A stretch of 50,754 nt of DNA, taken from positions 1 through 50,754 of the forward strand of contig JAITLI010000007.1 of the NCBI GenBank assembly GCA_031277975.1, written 5' to 3'. Position numbers and translations under genes: made by a program. The notes under the pieces were generated by a model. It saw only the letters and a program-made list of their open reading frames with translations. It had not been told where the DNA came from and did not search any database. This DNA comes from Azoarcus sp. Its GTDB lineage: Bacteria; Pseudomonadota; Gammaproteobacteria; Burkholderiales; Rhodocyclaceae. Each line of letters starts with the position of its first letter. Position 1 is the stretch's first letter. Shown one piece after another: positions 1-8,492 of this stretch.

Positions 1-171
1 TGCATGCTTTCGTTAGATGGACTGTACGGCCGTCAGCCTGATATTCATGGCATCGATCCTCTTGATGCAATAAAAAATGCAGTTATTTTGGCTGAGAATT
101 TGCTCAAGGGAGCGTCTGATGAATATGAGTTATATTGGCTTAATGGAGAACCGTATGAGCCAATAGACTGA
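1..171 (+). CDS. Hypothetical protein, C-terminal fragment cut by the window edge
   Basis: The reading frame is open from base 1 to a TGA at 169-171 and gives 56 residues rich in Leu, Asp, Tyr and Glu. It ends in a segment containing GIDPLDAIKNAVILAENLL and YWLNGEPYEP. The helix followed by a Trp-Leu-Asn-Gly-Glu turn recalls small uncharacterised proteins of the DUF6968 type, but this is from memory and weak. Base composition is clearly lower in GC than the rest of the window, which suggests acquired or accessory DNA. The start codon lies outside the window. No function can be assigned. Confidence 0.45.
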   Translation, partial: CMLSLDGLYGRQPDIHGIDPLDAIKNAVILAENLLKGASDEYELYWLNGEPYEPID

Positions 172-282
172 GCAAGTGTAGCCCGGAGCAAAAGATAAAT
201 GGACAAGCGAAGTGCAGCCTAATCATCTCATGCCACGGCACAAGGCATCGACGATTTTCTGAAAAGCCCCCCAAGGAAGAAA

Positions 283-494
283 GAATTCCCCTCCCCCGCT
301 TGGCGGGGGAGGGCCAGGGAGAGGGCGTCCTTCCATACGGAGCGAAGCGACGCTGACTAAATAAAAAAGAAGGAAAAGACCCCCGCCCGTGCGCCCCATC
401 GCCAAGAAATCAGCATCGATCCGCTCCGCATAAAACGAAGCCCTCTCCCGGCCTTCGGTCACCCTCTCGCCCGCCAAGCGGGGGAGGGGAATTC
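283..494. repeat. MITE-like element with ~25-bp terminal inverted repeats
   Basis: The left end begins GAATTCCCCTCCCCCGCTTG. The right end is its reverse complement, ending at the GAATTC at 489-494, and the match continues through the following GCGGG. The two ends therefore form a ~25-bp inverted repeat enclosing ~160 bp that contains short AGGGAGAGGG / CCCTCTCCC segments and no ORF. A shorter GAATTC-bounded relative sits at 17797-17850, and related fragments are near 13040 and 49725. Size, lack of coding content and recurrence fit a non-autonomous MITE or a REP-type structure. Confidence 0.6.
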
Positions 495-502
495 ATCGGA
501 AA

Positions 503-560
503 GACTCGTCATTGCGAGGCGCGCAGCGCCGTGGCAATCCAGTTCGTTTCATCCGGCGCG
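503..560. repeat. Arm of the dispersed intergenic repeat
   Basis: This ~58-bp block lies 8 nt right of the GAATTC end of the MITE-like element. It contains ACTCGTCATTGCGAGG, GTGGCAATCCAGTTCGTTT and ATCCGGCGC in order. The same three blocks recur inverted at 17731-17793 and degenerate in direct orientation at 17851-17925, each time next to a GAATTC-bounded core. The blocks are therefore part of one composite repeat unit. Confidence 0.65.
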
Positions 561-591
561 TAGCGCCGCCGATCTTGCTTTTTGCTTTCTT

Positions 592-972
592 TCACGTATC
601 GGCGGCGCGGCGGTGGTGTACCACCGTGGCATCGATTTCCAGGCCATCCTCGCCGCCCGGCAGGATCGCGCGCAGCATCACCCGCACGGCATCGTCGCCG
701 GAATGGCTGTCGAGCGGCTCGATGCACGCCTCCACGCGCGGCAGCCATGGCAGGAAGAAATCAATCGCCGCAGGTTGTCCCTGCCTTTCCGCGGCCAGCG
801 CCGGTATCCAGGGCGCGGGCATCTCCGCCAGCGATTCCAGCCAGTTCCGCCATGGCCCGCTCCACAGCGCATTCCAGTCCCCGAACGCGGCCCAGGGGCG
901 CATCCATGCCGATAGCCACATCTCCGGCCATCCGGACAGGTTCGCCGCCATTGTTCCGTTTCTGTCTTTCAT
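592..972 (-). CDS. Trp-rich hypothetical protein
   Basis: A 126-residue protein of unknown function. The ATG at 972 is preferred over in-frame upstream codons because GGAGGGG lies 5-6 nt before it. The N-terminal half is unusually rich in tryptophan (segments WPEMWLSAWMRPW and WNALWSGPWRNWL). The C-terminal half is mixed alpha/beta-like and ends VVHHRRAADT. There is no signal peptide, membrane segment or metal motif. Aromatic, amphipathic helices of this kind occur in small proteins that bind hydrophobic surfaces, but that is inference. It lies upstream of, and in the same direction as, no obvious operon partner. Confidence 0.6.
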   Translation of the reverse strand: MKDRNGTMAANLSGWPEMWLSAWMRPWAAFGDWNALWSGPWRNWLESLAEMPAPWIPALAAERQGQPAAIDFFLPWLPRVEACIEPLDSHSGDDAVRVMLRAILPGGEDGLEIDATVVHHRRAADT

Positions 973-1116
973 CGCACCCCTCCGGTTTCTATCCGTTCCG
1001 GCATCGCGCCAAGCGGCGTCAAGGCTCCGAGGATACTCCGCCCGCTCTGGCATCGAGATATACAAGATCGCCAAACGAGAAAAACGTTTCGATTCCGGCC
1101 AGGTTTCACGGCCGGA

Positions 1117-1614
1117 TCACGCCACGATCACGACCGGCGCGCCCGCGGCGACCAGATCGAAAAGCTCGATCACGTCGCGGTTGCGCATACGGATGCAGCC
1201 ATGCGAGCGCGCCACCCCCATGGGCTGGTCGTCGCCCGTGCCGTGGATATAGATGTAGCGCCGCATGCTGTCGACGTTGCCGCCCCGGTTGAAGCCGGAT
1301 TCTTCGCCGCACAGCCACAGGATGCGCGACAGAATCCAGTCGCGGCCCGGATGGGCCGCCGCGAGCCGGGGCGTCCACGTTTCGCCGTCCGGACGGCGGC
1401 CCTTGAATACCGCGCCCGGCGGTGCGCCGCCGCCGATCTTCGCGCGGATGCGGTGGCGGCCGCGCGGCGTGCATTCGCTGCCCGCGCGCTCGCCCGCGCC
1501 GTTGGCCGCCGTGGAAACCGGGTAGCGGCGGATGCATGCGCCATCGGCGGCGAAAAGTTCGAGATGCTGGCGGGCAATGTCGATCTGGAGGCGCACGGCG
1601 GGGCTTTTGTTCAT
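1117..1614 (-). CDS. L,D-transpeptidase (YkuD/ErfK family)
   Basis: A 165-residue L,D-transpeptidase catalytic domain. The family motif is complete: His124 in YIHGTG and the SHGCIRM segment with Ser137, His138 and nucleophile Cys140, followed by Arg142. Such enzymes form 3-3 cross-links in peptidoglycan or attach proteins to it. The protein is essentially one YkuD domain. I see no signal peptide or LysM domain, so its export route is unclear or the true start differs. The ATG overlaps the TGA of yjgA by 4 bp (ATGA), pointing to translational coupling with that gene. Confidence 0.88.
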   Translation of the reverse strand: MNKSPAVRLQIDIARQHLELFAADGACIRRYPVSTAANGAGERAGSECTPRGRHRIRAKIGGGAPPGAVFKGRRPDGETWTPRLAAAHPGRDWILSRILWLCGEESGFNRGGNVDSMRRYIYIHGTGDDQPMGVARSHGCIRMRNRDVIELFDLVAAGAPVVIVA

Positions 1615-2204
1615 TCCTGGACTGTCCGGTCCGCATCGTTCCACGGCACGCCGTCCGCGGCGGTTTCCTCGCCGCGCCCGGCATCGAGTTCGCGCAGGAA
1701 GCGGAAGATTTCGCGGTATGCCCGCGGCGGGCGCCGCTGTTCGTGCTCTTTCAGGGCATTGCGCCGTAAAGCGCGCAATTGCTGGACATCGGTTCGCGGC
1801 CAGTTCCGGACGATCTCCGTGATGGTTTTTTCGTCGGCGAGAAGGTCGTCGCGCAGACGCTCCAGCCTGTGCTGGCGCGCGATTTCCGCCGCCGCCGGGC
1901 CGCGCAGGGCATCGAGCCGGGCGCGCAGCGGCTCCGGGTCGATGCCGCGCATGAGTTTGCCGATGTACTGCATCTGGCGGCGCAGGGCTTCGTCTTTGCG
2001 GGTCAGGCGTCGCGCTTCCGTAACAGCGTCGGAGAGCGCTTCGGGCATCGGCATTTTCTTCAGTTGTTCGGCGGGCAGCGTCACCAGCCGCGCGCCCAGT
2101 TCTTGCAGCGCATGCATTTCCCGCTTGCGGCGGCTTTTGCTTGGCGGATCGGCAGGCTCGCCATCCGTGGCGGAGTCCGGGGAATGATCGGGATGAAAAA
2201 CCAT
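1611..2204 (-). CDS. yjgA: Ribosome-associated protein YjgA/DarP (DUF615)
   Basis: A 197-residue, highly charged helical protein of the DUF615 family, known in E. coli as YjgA/DarP, which binds late 50S precursors and assists large-subunit maturation. Family hallmarks visible are SKSRRKREMHALQELGARL near the N-terminus, RRQMQYIGKLMR in the middle and RNALKEHEQ near the C-terminus. The length fits the family. The start at 2204 gives the usual short acidic leader. It is transcribed divergently from pmbA (66 bp apart), the same arrangement as in E. coli. It overlaps the downstream L,D-transpeptidase gene by 4 bp. Confidence 0.92.
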   Translation of the reverse strand: MVFHPDHSPDSATDGEPADPPSKSRRKREMHALQELGARLVTLPAEQLKKMPMPEALSDAVTEARRLTRKDEALRRQMQYIGKLMRGIDPEPLRARLDALRGPAAAEIARQHRLERLRDDLLADEKTITEIVRNWPRTDVQQLRALRRNALKEHEQRRPPRAYREIFRFLRELDAGRGEETAADGVPWNDADRTVQE

Positions 2205-2270
2205 CGTCAGTCGAAGCAATGGGCATGGGCGGGGTAGAATTATAAGCCTTGTACGATTCCCTCTTCGCCC

Positions 2271-3614
2271 ATGACTTCTGCCTCCGGTTTTTCCTGCTCC
2301 CCGTCCCGTCTGCGCGAGATTGCCGCCGACATTCTCAAATACGCGCGCAGGAAAGGCGCGTCGGCCTGCGAAACCGATATTTCCGAAGGCTTCGGCCAGT
2401 CGGTCACGGTGCGCAAGGGCGCGGTGGAGACCATCGAATACAACCGCGACAAAGGCATTGGCGTCACGGTCTATCTGGGACAGCAGCGCGGACAGGCCAG
2501 CACATCCGACTTTTCCCGCGCGGCGCTGGAATCCACGGTCGACGCGGCGCTGTCCATTGCCCGTTTCACCGCGCCCGACCCCTGCGCCGGGCTGGCCGAC
2601 AAGGCGCTGATGGCGCGTGAGTGCCCCGATCTCGATCTTTTTCATCCGTGGGCGTTCGAAATCGACGAGGCCATCGCGCTGGCGCGCCGGTGCGAAGAAG
2701 CTGCCTTCGCGGTCGACCCGCTGATCCGCAATTCCGAAGGCGCGAATGTCTCGACCCAGCAATCGCATTTTGTCTTCGCCAACAGCCTGGGCTTCATGGG
2801 CGGCCACGCGAGCAGCCGGCATGGGCTGTCGTGCGCGGTCATCGCGGGCGAGGGCGACGCCATGCAGCGCGAATACTGGCACGATGCCCGGCGCGATGCC
2901 GCCGATCTCACCCGCGCCGAAGAAGTCGGGCGCATTGCCGGCGAGCGGACGCTGGCTCGCCTTGGCGCGCGGAAAATCCGCACCCGCGAAGCGCCGGTCA
3001 TTTTCGAGGCGCCCATCGCGGTCGGCCTCATCGGCAATTTCGTGCAGGCCGCCAGCGGCGGCGCGCTCTATCGCCGCGCCAGTTTCCTGCTCGATACCCT
3101 TGGCCAGCAAATATTCTCGCCCACGATCGACATCAGCGAACGTCCCCACCTTCCCAAGACCTTCGGCACGAGCTGGTTCGACAACGATGGCGTTGCCACC
3201 CGCGACCGCGATGTCGTGGCAGGAGGCGTGCTGCAAGGCTATTTCCTCTCCACCTACACCGCCCGCAAGCTCGGCCTCCAGACCACGGGCAACGCCGGCG
3301 GCTCGCACCATCTGCGGGTCAAGCCCGGCGAGGACGATCTTGCCGGATTGCTGAAGAAAATGGACAAGGGCCTGCTTGTCACCGAACTGCTCGGACAGGG
3401 CGTCAATTACGTTACCGGCGACTACTCGCGCGGCGCCGCCGGTTTCTGGGTCGAGAAAGGCAAGATCAAGTATCCGGTCGAAGAAGTGACCATCGCCGGC
3501 AACCTGCGCGACATGTTTCGCGGCATCGCCGCCGTCGGCAACGATGCCCTGCCGCGCGGCGCCAAGCAGTGCGGATCGGTGCTGATCGAACGCATGAAAA
3601 TCGCCGGGAAATAA
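2271..3614 (+). CDS. pmbA: Metalloprotease PmbA (TldE)
   Basis: A 447-residue protein matching PmbA/TldE. In the TldD/TldE heterodimer TldD carries the zinc site, and the pair degrades unfolded peptides, matures microcin B17 and affects CcdA stability. Recognisable segments are SVTVRKGAVETIEYN near the N-terminus, the central SFLLDTLGQQIFSP, the FDNDGVATRD turn and the C-terminal VNYVTGDYSRGAAGFWVE. No HExxxH motif is seen, as expected for the E partner. Length is typical. The partner tldD is not in this window. It is divergent from yjgA and 64 bp upstream of murA. Confidence 0.93.
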   Translation: MTSASGFSCSPSRLREIAADILKYARRKGASACETDISEGFGQSVTVRKGAVETIEYNRDKGIGVTVYLGQQRGQASTSDFSRAALESTVDAALSIARFTAPDPCAGLADKALMARECPDLDLFHPWAFEIDEAIALARRCEEAAFAVDPLIRNSEGANVSTQQSHFVFANSLGFMGGHASSRHGLSCAVIAGEGDAMQREYWHDARRDAADLTRAEEVGRIAGERTLARLGARKIRTREAPVIFEAPIAVGLIGNFVQAASGGALYRRASFLLDTLGQQIFSPTIDISERPHLPKTFGTSWFDNDGVATRDRDVVAGGVLQGYFLSTYTARKLGLQTTGNAGGSHHLRVKPGEDDLAGLLKKMDKGLLVTELLGQGVNYVTGDYSRGAAGFWVEKGKIKYPVEEVTIAGNLRDMFRGIAAVGNDALPRGAKQCGSVLIERMKIAGK

Positions 3615-3621
3615 ATAATAG

Positions 3622-4929
<1,308 letters not shown>

Positions 4930-4949
4930 CCGGAAACCGCGCCGCCGCG

Positions 4950-5876
4950 TCAGGCGATATTTTCCAGCTCCCAGCGTATCGTCCCGGCAAGGCCCTCATC
5001 CAGCGGGAGGCGCTCTTTGTAGCCCAACTGTTTTCGTATCTTGCCCGTATCCGCCACGAGATGCTGCGCGTAGTTCATGCCGTCCGCCGTGGCGGCTGTT
5101 TCGTCGACAACGATGTCGCCATGCCAATGCATGAGCCTCGCGATTCGTCGATGCCATGCCATTCCGGACAGCGCCCGCCGCGCGGCAAGGTTGTAGATTT
5201 CGCGCGCGGCATGGCTTTCCATGGCCAATATGATGCCATGGGCGACATCCTCGACATGGCACATGCTGGCGCGAAAACCGGCCGCGTCCTTCGGCAATTC
5301 GATTCGCCTCGCATTCTGGCGCATCTTTTGGATTGGCTCCAGGAAACGATGCCGGGGATCGTTCCTTCCATAGACCATGCCGAGCCTCAAAATGACAGCA
5401 TCGAGAACCGCGCTGCGCATGGCGGCCTTTTCCATGAGAATCTTTTCGTAATCATGGGCAAAATCCGCCTCTACCCTGCCGCGATACGGATAGAGGACAT
5501 CGCGCAACGGCGCCTGTTCATCGCAAGGCGCGGCCACGACGGGCGCGTCCGACAACCCGAGCAAGACTTCATACGCCTTGTAAACATCGACACTGGAGGC
5601 GATGACGGCGCGCATTTTCCCGCCGTGCAGCGCCTGCTCCAGGACATGGATCTGCTTTTGCGACCAGGCGACCATATGAAGAATCACATCGGGCGCCACG
5701 GCCTCCAGCGCCCGGCGAAGATCATCCGCGTCATTGCAATCCCCCTGGATCTGGCCGTATTGGATTTCGGGGGAAATTCGCCTGTGGAACACCGCGACTT
5801 CATGGCCGGACTGCGCCAATTGCCTGGTGAGCACAGGGCCGATGAAATTGGTGCCGCCGATCACGAGGGCTTTCAT
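4950..5876 (-). CDS. NAD-dependent epimerase/dehydratase (atypical SDR)
   Basis: About 308 residues with an N-terminal Rossmann motif GGTNFIG. Downstream are SSVDVYKAYE (the usual catalytic Ser/Thr strand), LRLGMVYG and a C-terminal substrate region. The canonical YxxxK pair is not clear. Instead YPYRGR and DYEKILMEK occur, as in atypical CSP41-like or isoflavone-like reductases. The substrate is probably a nucleotide sugar or small metabolite and cannot be named. Two in-frame ATGs lie 6 nt apart. The second (5876) has the better distance to a GGGGG tract, while the first (5882) adds Met-Lys. It converges on murA. Confidence 0.8.
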   Translation of the reverse strand: MKALVIGGTNFIGPVLTRQLAQSGHEVAVFHRRISPEIQYGQIQGDCNDADDLRRALEAVAPDVILHMVAWSQKQIHVLEQALHGGKMRAVIASSVDVYKAYEVLLGLSDAPVVAAPCDEQAPLRDVLYPYRGRVEADFAHDYEKILMEKAAMRSAVLDAVILRLGMVYGRNDPRHRFLEPIQKMRQNARRIELPKDAAGFRASMCHVEDVAHGIILAMESHAAREIYNLAARRALSGMAWHRRIARLMHWHGDIVVDETAATADGMNYAQHLVADTGKIRKQLGYKERLPLDEGLAGTIRWELENIA

Positions 5877-5999
5877 TTTCATTTCCCCCGTCTTTCGTCT
5901 TGCCTGTTCCGCGCAGCGTTCAGGCCCGCATCCGCGACGCCGAACCCGGTCACGATCTCGCCGCGCCGCAGTCTCGGCCGCCGCCGACGGAAGTTCATT

Positions 6000-6076
6000 T
6001 GGGGCGACATACCGGAATCGAACCGGTGACAACTGGAGCCACAATCCAGTGCTCTACCAACTGAGCTAATGCCGCC
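6000..6076 (-). tRNA. tRNA-His (GTG)
   Basis: The cloverleaf reads on the minus strand with anticodon GTG in the stem-loop CTGGATTGTGGCTCCAG. It has the extra G at position -1 opposite C73, the hallmark of tRNA-His, and an encoded CCA. The acceptor stem GCGGCAT pairs with ATGTCGC with one G-T pair. It is the last of three minus-strand tRNA genes. Confidence 0.95.
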
Positions 6077-6115
6077 ACCGCGTAGGCCCCGCTGGAACGG
6101 AACCCGTAAAACCTC

Positions 6116-6192
6116 TGGCCTGCCCGGCAGGGCTCGAACCTGCAACCCCCGGCTTAGAAGGCCGGTGCTCTATCCGGTTGAGCTACGGGCAG
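6116..6192 (-). tRNA. tRNA-Arg (TCT)
   Basis: Minus-strand cloverleaf with anticodon TCT in CCGGCCTTCTAAGCCGG. The acceptor stem CTGCCCG/CGGGCAG is fully paired, the T arm GCAGGTTCGAGCCCTGC is canonical, and CCA is encoded. It lies 39 bp from tRNA-His and 29 bp from tRNA-Pro, probably one transcript. Confidence 0.95.
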
Positions 6193-6221
6193 CGATTCCC
6201 GCGGACAGTCCCGGGGCGAGC

Positions 6222-6298
6222 TGGTCGGGGTGGAGGGATTCGAACCCCCGACATCTTGCTCCCAAAGCAAGCGCGCTACCGGACTGCGCTACACCCCG
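6222..6298 (-). tRNA. tRNA-Pro (TGG)
   Basis: Minus-strand cloverleaf with anticodon TGG in CTTGCTTTGGGAGCAAG. The acceptor stem CGGGGTG pairs with CACCCCG, and the discriminator A and encoded CCA are present. It is the promoter-proximal member of the Pro-Arg-His tRNA cluster, divergent from the rimP operon. Confidence 0.95.
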
Positions 6299-6424
6299 AG
6301 GAAACGCGCACTTTACCCGGACTCCGGCGCGCAGTCAAACATCTTTCCGTCAATCTTTCCGTCCGCGACAGGATACGAGGCCCGCGCAAGGCTGGCCCGG
6401 TTGCCCGGCGTTACCGAAGCCCGA

Positions 6425-6453
6425 TTGCCAAGAGCGGCTTTACGCGCTAGAAT
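6425..6453 (+). promoter_or_regulatory. Sigma70-type promoter for the rimP-nusA-infB operon
   Basis: TTGCCA at 6425-6430 and TAGAAT at 6448-6453 are separated by exactly 17 bp. The site lies ~95 bp before the rimP start and between the divergent tRNA cluster and rimP, where the operon promoter is expected. Matches are 5 of 6 (-35) and 5 of 6 (-10). Confidence 0.65.
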
Positions 6454-6508
6454 CGCCGGGCTTTGGTGGGCCTTGCGGCCTGTCTTTTCCGGTTGAAGTC
6501 AACAGGGG

Positions 6509-6530
6509 ATGGGCGTTTCGCCCATTTTTT
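6509..6530 (+). terminator. Leader hairpin plus T-run (possible attenuator) before rimP
   Basis: ATGGGCG, loop TTT, CGCCCAT form a perfect 7-bp stem followed by a run of T, inside the presumed leader of the rimP operon and only ~17 nt before the rimP start. It has the form of an intrinsic terminator. Sited upstream of nusA, it could be a NusA-sensitive attenuator, which is inference. Confidence 0.55.
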
Positions 6531-6546
6531 ATTTGTGGAGCAAGGT

Positions 6547-6978
6547 GTGCGGGAACTGGCGGAGTTGATCGAGCAGGTCGTCACCGGGCTTGGGTTCGAG
6601 CTTGTGACGATCGAGAGTTCGCCTCGCGGGCGGCTCCTGCGCGTCTTCATCGATATCGCGCGCGGCGTGAGCGTGGATGACTGCGAAACGGTCAGCAACC
6701 AGCTCACCCGGATGTTCGAGGTCGAGAACATTGATTATGACCGGCTTGAAGTGTCCTCGCCGGGACTTGACCGCCCGCTCGTAAAACCCGCCGATTTCGA
6801 ACGTTTCGCCGGACACGAGATCCGGTTGCGCACCGCTGTCGCGGTGGGCGACCAACGCAATTTCACCGGCGTGCTCCGGGGGCTGCGCGACGGCGCGGTC
6901 GTGGTCGATACCGGCGAGGGCGAACTTCTGGTCGCCCTCGCCGATGTCGAAAAAGCGCGCCTCGTTCCCAAATTCTGA
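6547..6978 (+). CDS. rimP: Ribosome maturation factor RimP
   Basis: 143 residues of the RimP family, which binds the 30S precursor and helps assemble S12 and neighbouring proteins. The GTG at 6547 is chosen because GGAG lies 6 nt before it and it gives the usual N-terminus [20 protein letters not shown]. Conserved segments are [26 protein letters not shown] and [14 protein letters not shown]-terminal SH3-like domain ends in EKARLVPKF. An upstream ATG at 6463 would add 28 residues across the leader hairpin and is unlikely. It heads the operon, 20 nt before nusA. Confidence 0.94.
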   Translation: MRELAELIEQVVTGLGFELVTIESSPRGRLLRVFIDIARGVSVDDCETVSNQLTRMFEVENIDYDRLEVSSPGLDRPLVKPADFERFAGHEIRLRTAVAVGDQRNFTGVLRGLRDGAVVVDTGEGELLVALADVEKARLVPKF

Positions 6979-6998
6979 ATCCTGGAGGTTTTCCTGCA

Positions 6999-8477
6999 AT
7001 GAGCCGCGAGATTCTGCTGCTTGTGGACGCGCTGGCGCGCGAAAAGAACGTCGCCAAGGAGATCGTGTTCGCTGCCCTGGAGTCAGCGCTTGCCTCCGCG
7101 ACCAAAAAGCGCATCCACGACAATGCCGACGTCCGGGTGAGCATCGACCGTGCCACCGGCGACTATGAGTCCTTCCGGCGCTGGCTGGTGATGCCCGACG
7201 AAGAAGTGGTCAACGACGAAGCCGAGATGGGCATCGTCGATGCGCGCGACATCCGCCCGGAGATCGACCTAGGCGAATACATCGAAGAGCCGCTGGAGCC
7301 GATCGACTTCGGGCGCATCGGCGCGCAGGCGGCCAAGCAGGTCATCCTGCAAAGAATCCGCGACGCCGAGCGCGAGCAGGTGCTCAACGACTTCCTGGAA
7401 CGCGAGGAATTCCTCGTCTCCGGCACGATCAAGCGCATCGAACGCGGCAACGCCATCATCGAAGTGGGCCGCATGGAAGCGGTGCTGCCGCGCGACCAGC
7501 AGATTCCGCGCGAAAACCTGCGCGCCGGCGATCGCGTCAAGGCGTACCTGCTCAAGATCGACCGCGGCGTGCGCGGCCCGCAACTGGTCCTGTCGCGTAC
7601 CGTGCCCGAATTCCTGATGAAGCTGTTCGAACTCGAAGTCCCCGAGATCGAAGACGGCCTGCTCACGATCAAGGCATGCGCCCGCGACCCCGGCCTGCGC
7701 GCCAAGATCGCGGTCAAGGCCAACGACCAGCGCATCGACCCGGTGGGCACCTGCGTGGGCGTGCGCGGTTCCCGGGTGACGGCGGTCAGGAATGAGATCA
7801 GCAACGAGCAGATCGACATCATCGTCTGGGCGCCCGATCCGGCCCAGTTCGTGATTGCCGCGCTCCAGCCCGCCGAGGCCGTCTCCATCGTGGTCGACGA
7901 GGAAGCACACGCGATGGACGTGGTGGTGGATGAAAGCAACCTCGCCATCTCGATCGGGCGCAACGGCCAGAATGTCAAGCTCGCCTCCGAACTGACCGGC
8001 TGGACGATCAACCTGATGAGCGAACAGGAATCCGCCGCCCGCACCGAACAGGAACGGGGCGAACTGCGCGCCGCCTTCATGGAGAAGCTCGACCTCGACG
8101 AAGACGTGGCCAACATCCTGATCGACGAAGGCTTCTCCTCGCTCGAAGAGATCGCCTACGTGCCGCTGGCCGAAATGCTCGAAATCGAGGACTTCGACGA
8201 AGCCACCATCAACGAATTGCGCAACCGCGCGCGCGACGTGCTGCTGACCGAGGCCATCGTCACCGAGGAAAAACTCGAAGGCGTCGCCGACGATCTGCTC
8301 GCGCTTGGCGGCATGGACAAAACGCTGGCGGCCAGGCTCGCCAGCCAGGATATTCGAACCAGGGACGATCTGGCCGATCTCGCGGTCGATGAACTGGTGG
8401 AACTCACCGGCATCGGCGAAGAGCGCGCCAGCGCGCTGATTTCAGCCGCGCGCGCCCACTGGTTCGAGCAGGAATGA
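6999..8477 (+). CDS. nusA: Transcription termination/antitermination factor NusA
   Basis: 492 residues with the full proteobacterial NusA domain order: an RNA-polymerase-binding N-terminal domain (1 to ~130), an S1 domain (~130-200, [20 protein letters not shown]), KH1 and KH2 (~200-350, [17 protein letters not shown] and [13 protein letters not shown]), and two C-terminal acidic helical repeats (~365-420 and ~440-492, with [10 protein letters not shown]). NusA modulates pausing, rho-dependent termination and rRNA antitermination. GGAGG precedes the ATG. It lies between rimP and infB, the universal operon order. Confidence 0.97.
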   Translation: MSREILLLVDALAREKNVAKEIVFAALESALASATKKRIHDNADVRVSIDRATGDYESFRRWLVMPDEEVVNDEAEMGIVDARDIRPEIDLGEYIEEPLEPIDFGRIGAQAAKQVILQRIRDAEREQVLNDFLEREEFLVSGTIKRIERGNAIIEVGRMEAVLPRDQQIPRENLRAGDRVKAYLLKIDRGVRGPQLVLSRTVPEFLMKLFELEVPEIEDGLLTIKACARDPGLRAKIAVKANDQRIDPVGTCVGVRGSRVTAVRNEISNEQIDIIVWAPDPAQFVIAALQPAEAVSIVVDEEAHAMDVVVDESNLAISIGRNGQNVKLASELTGWTINLMSEQESAARTEQERGELRAAFMEKLDLDEDVANILIDEGFSSLEEIAYVPLAEMLEIEDFDEATINELRNRARDVLLTEAIVTEEKLEGVADDLLALGGMDKTLAARLASQDIRTRDDLADLAVDELVELTGIGEERASALISAARAHWFEQE

Positions 8478-8492
8478 GGGGAGAGCCTTACC

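Larger units (their letters stand above)
172..591. other. Gene-free stretch carrying repeat elements
   Basis: About 420 bases without a credible gene. It holds a MITE-like inverted repeat (283-494) and, immediately to its right, an arm of the same dispersed family (503-560). The remainder, 172-282, shows nothing recognisable. Short open frames here come from the GC-rich palindromes and have no ribosome-binding site. Confidence 0.6.
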
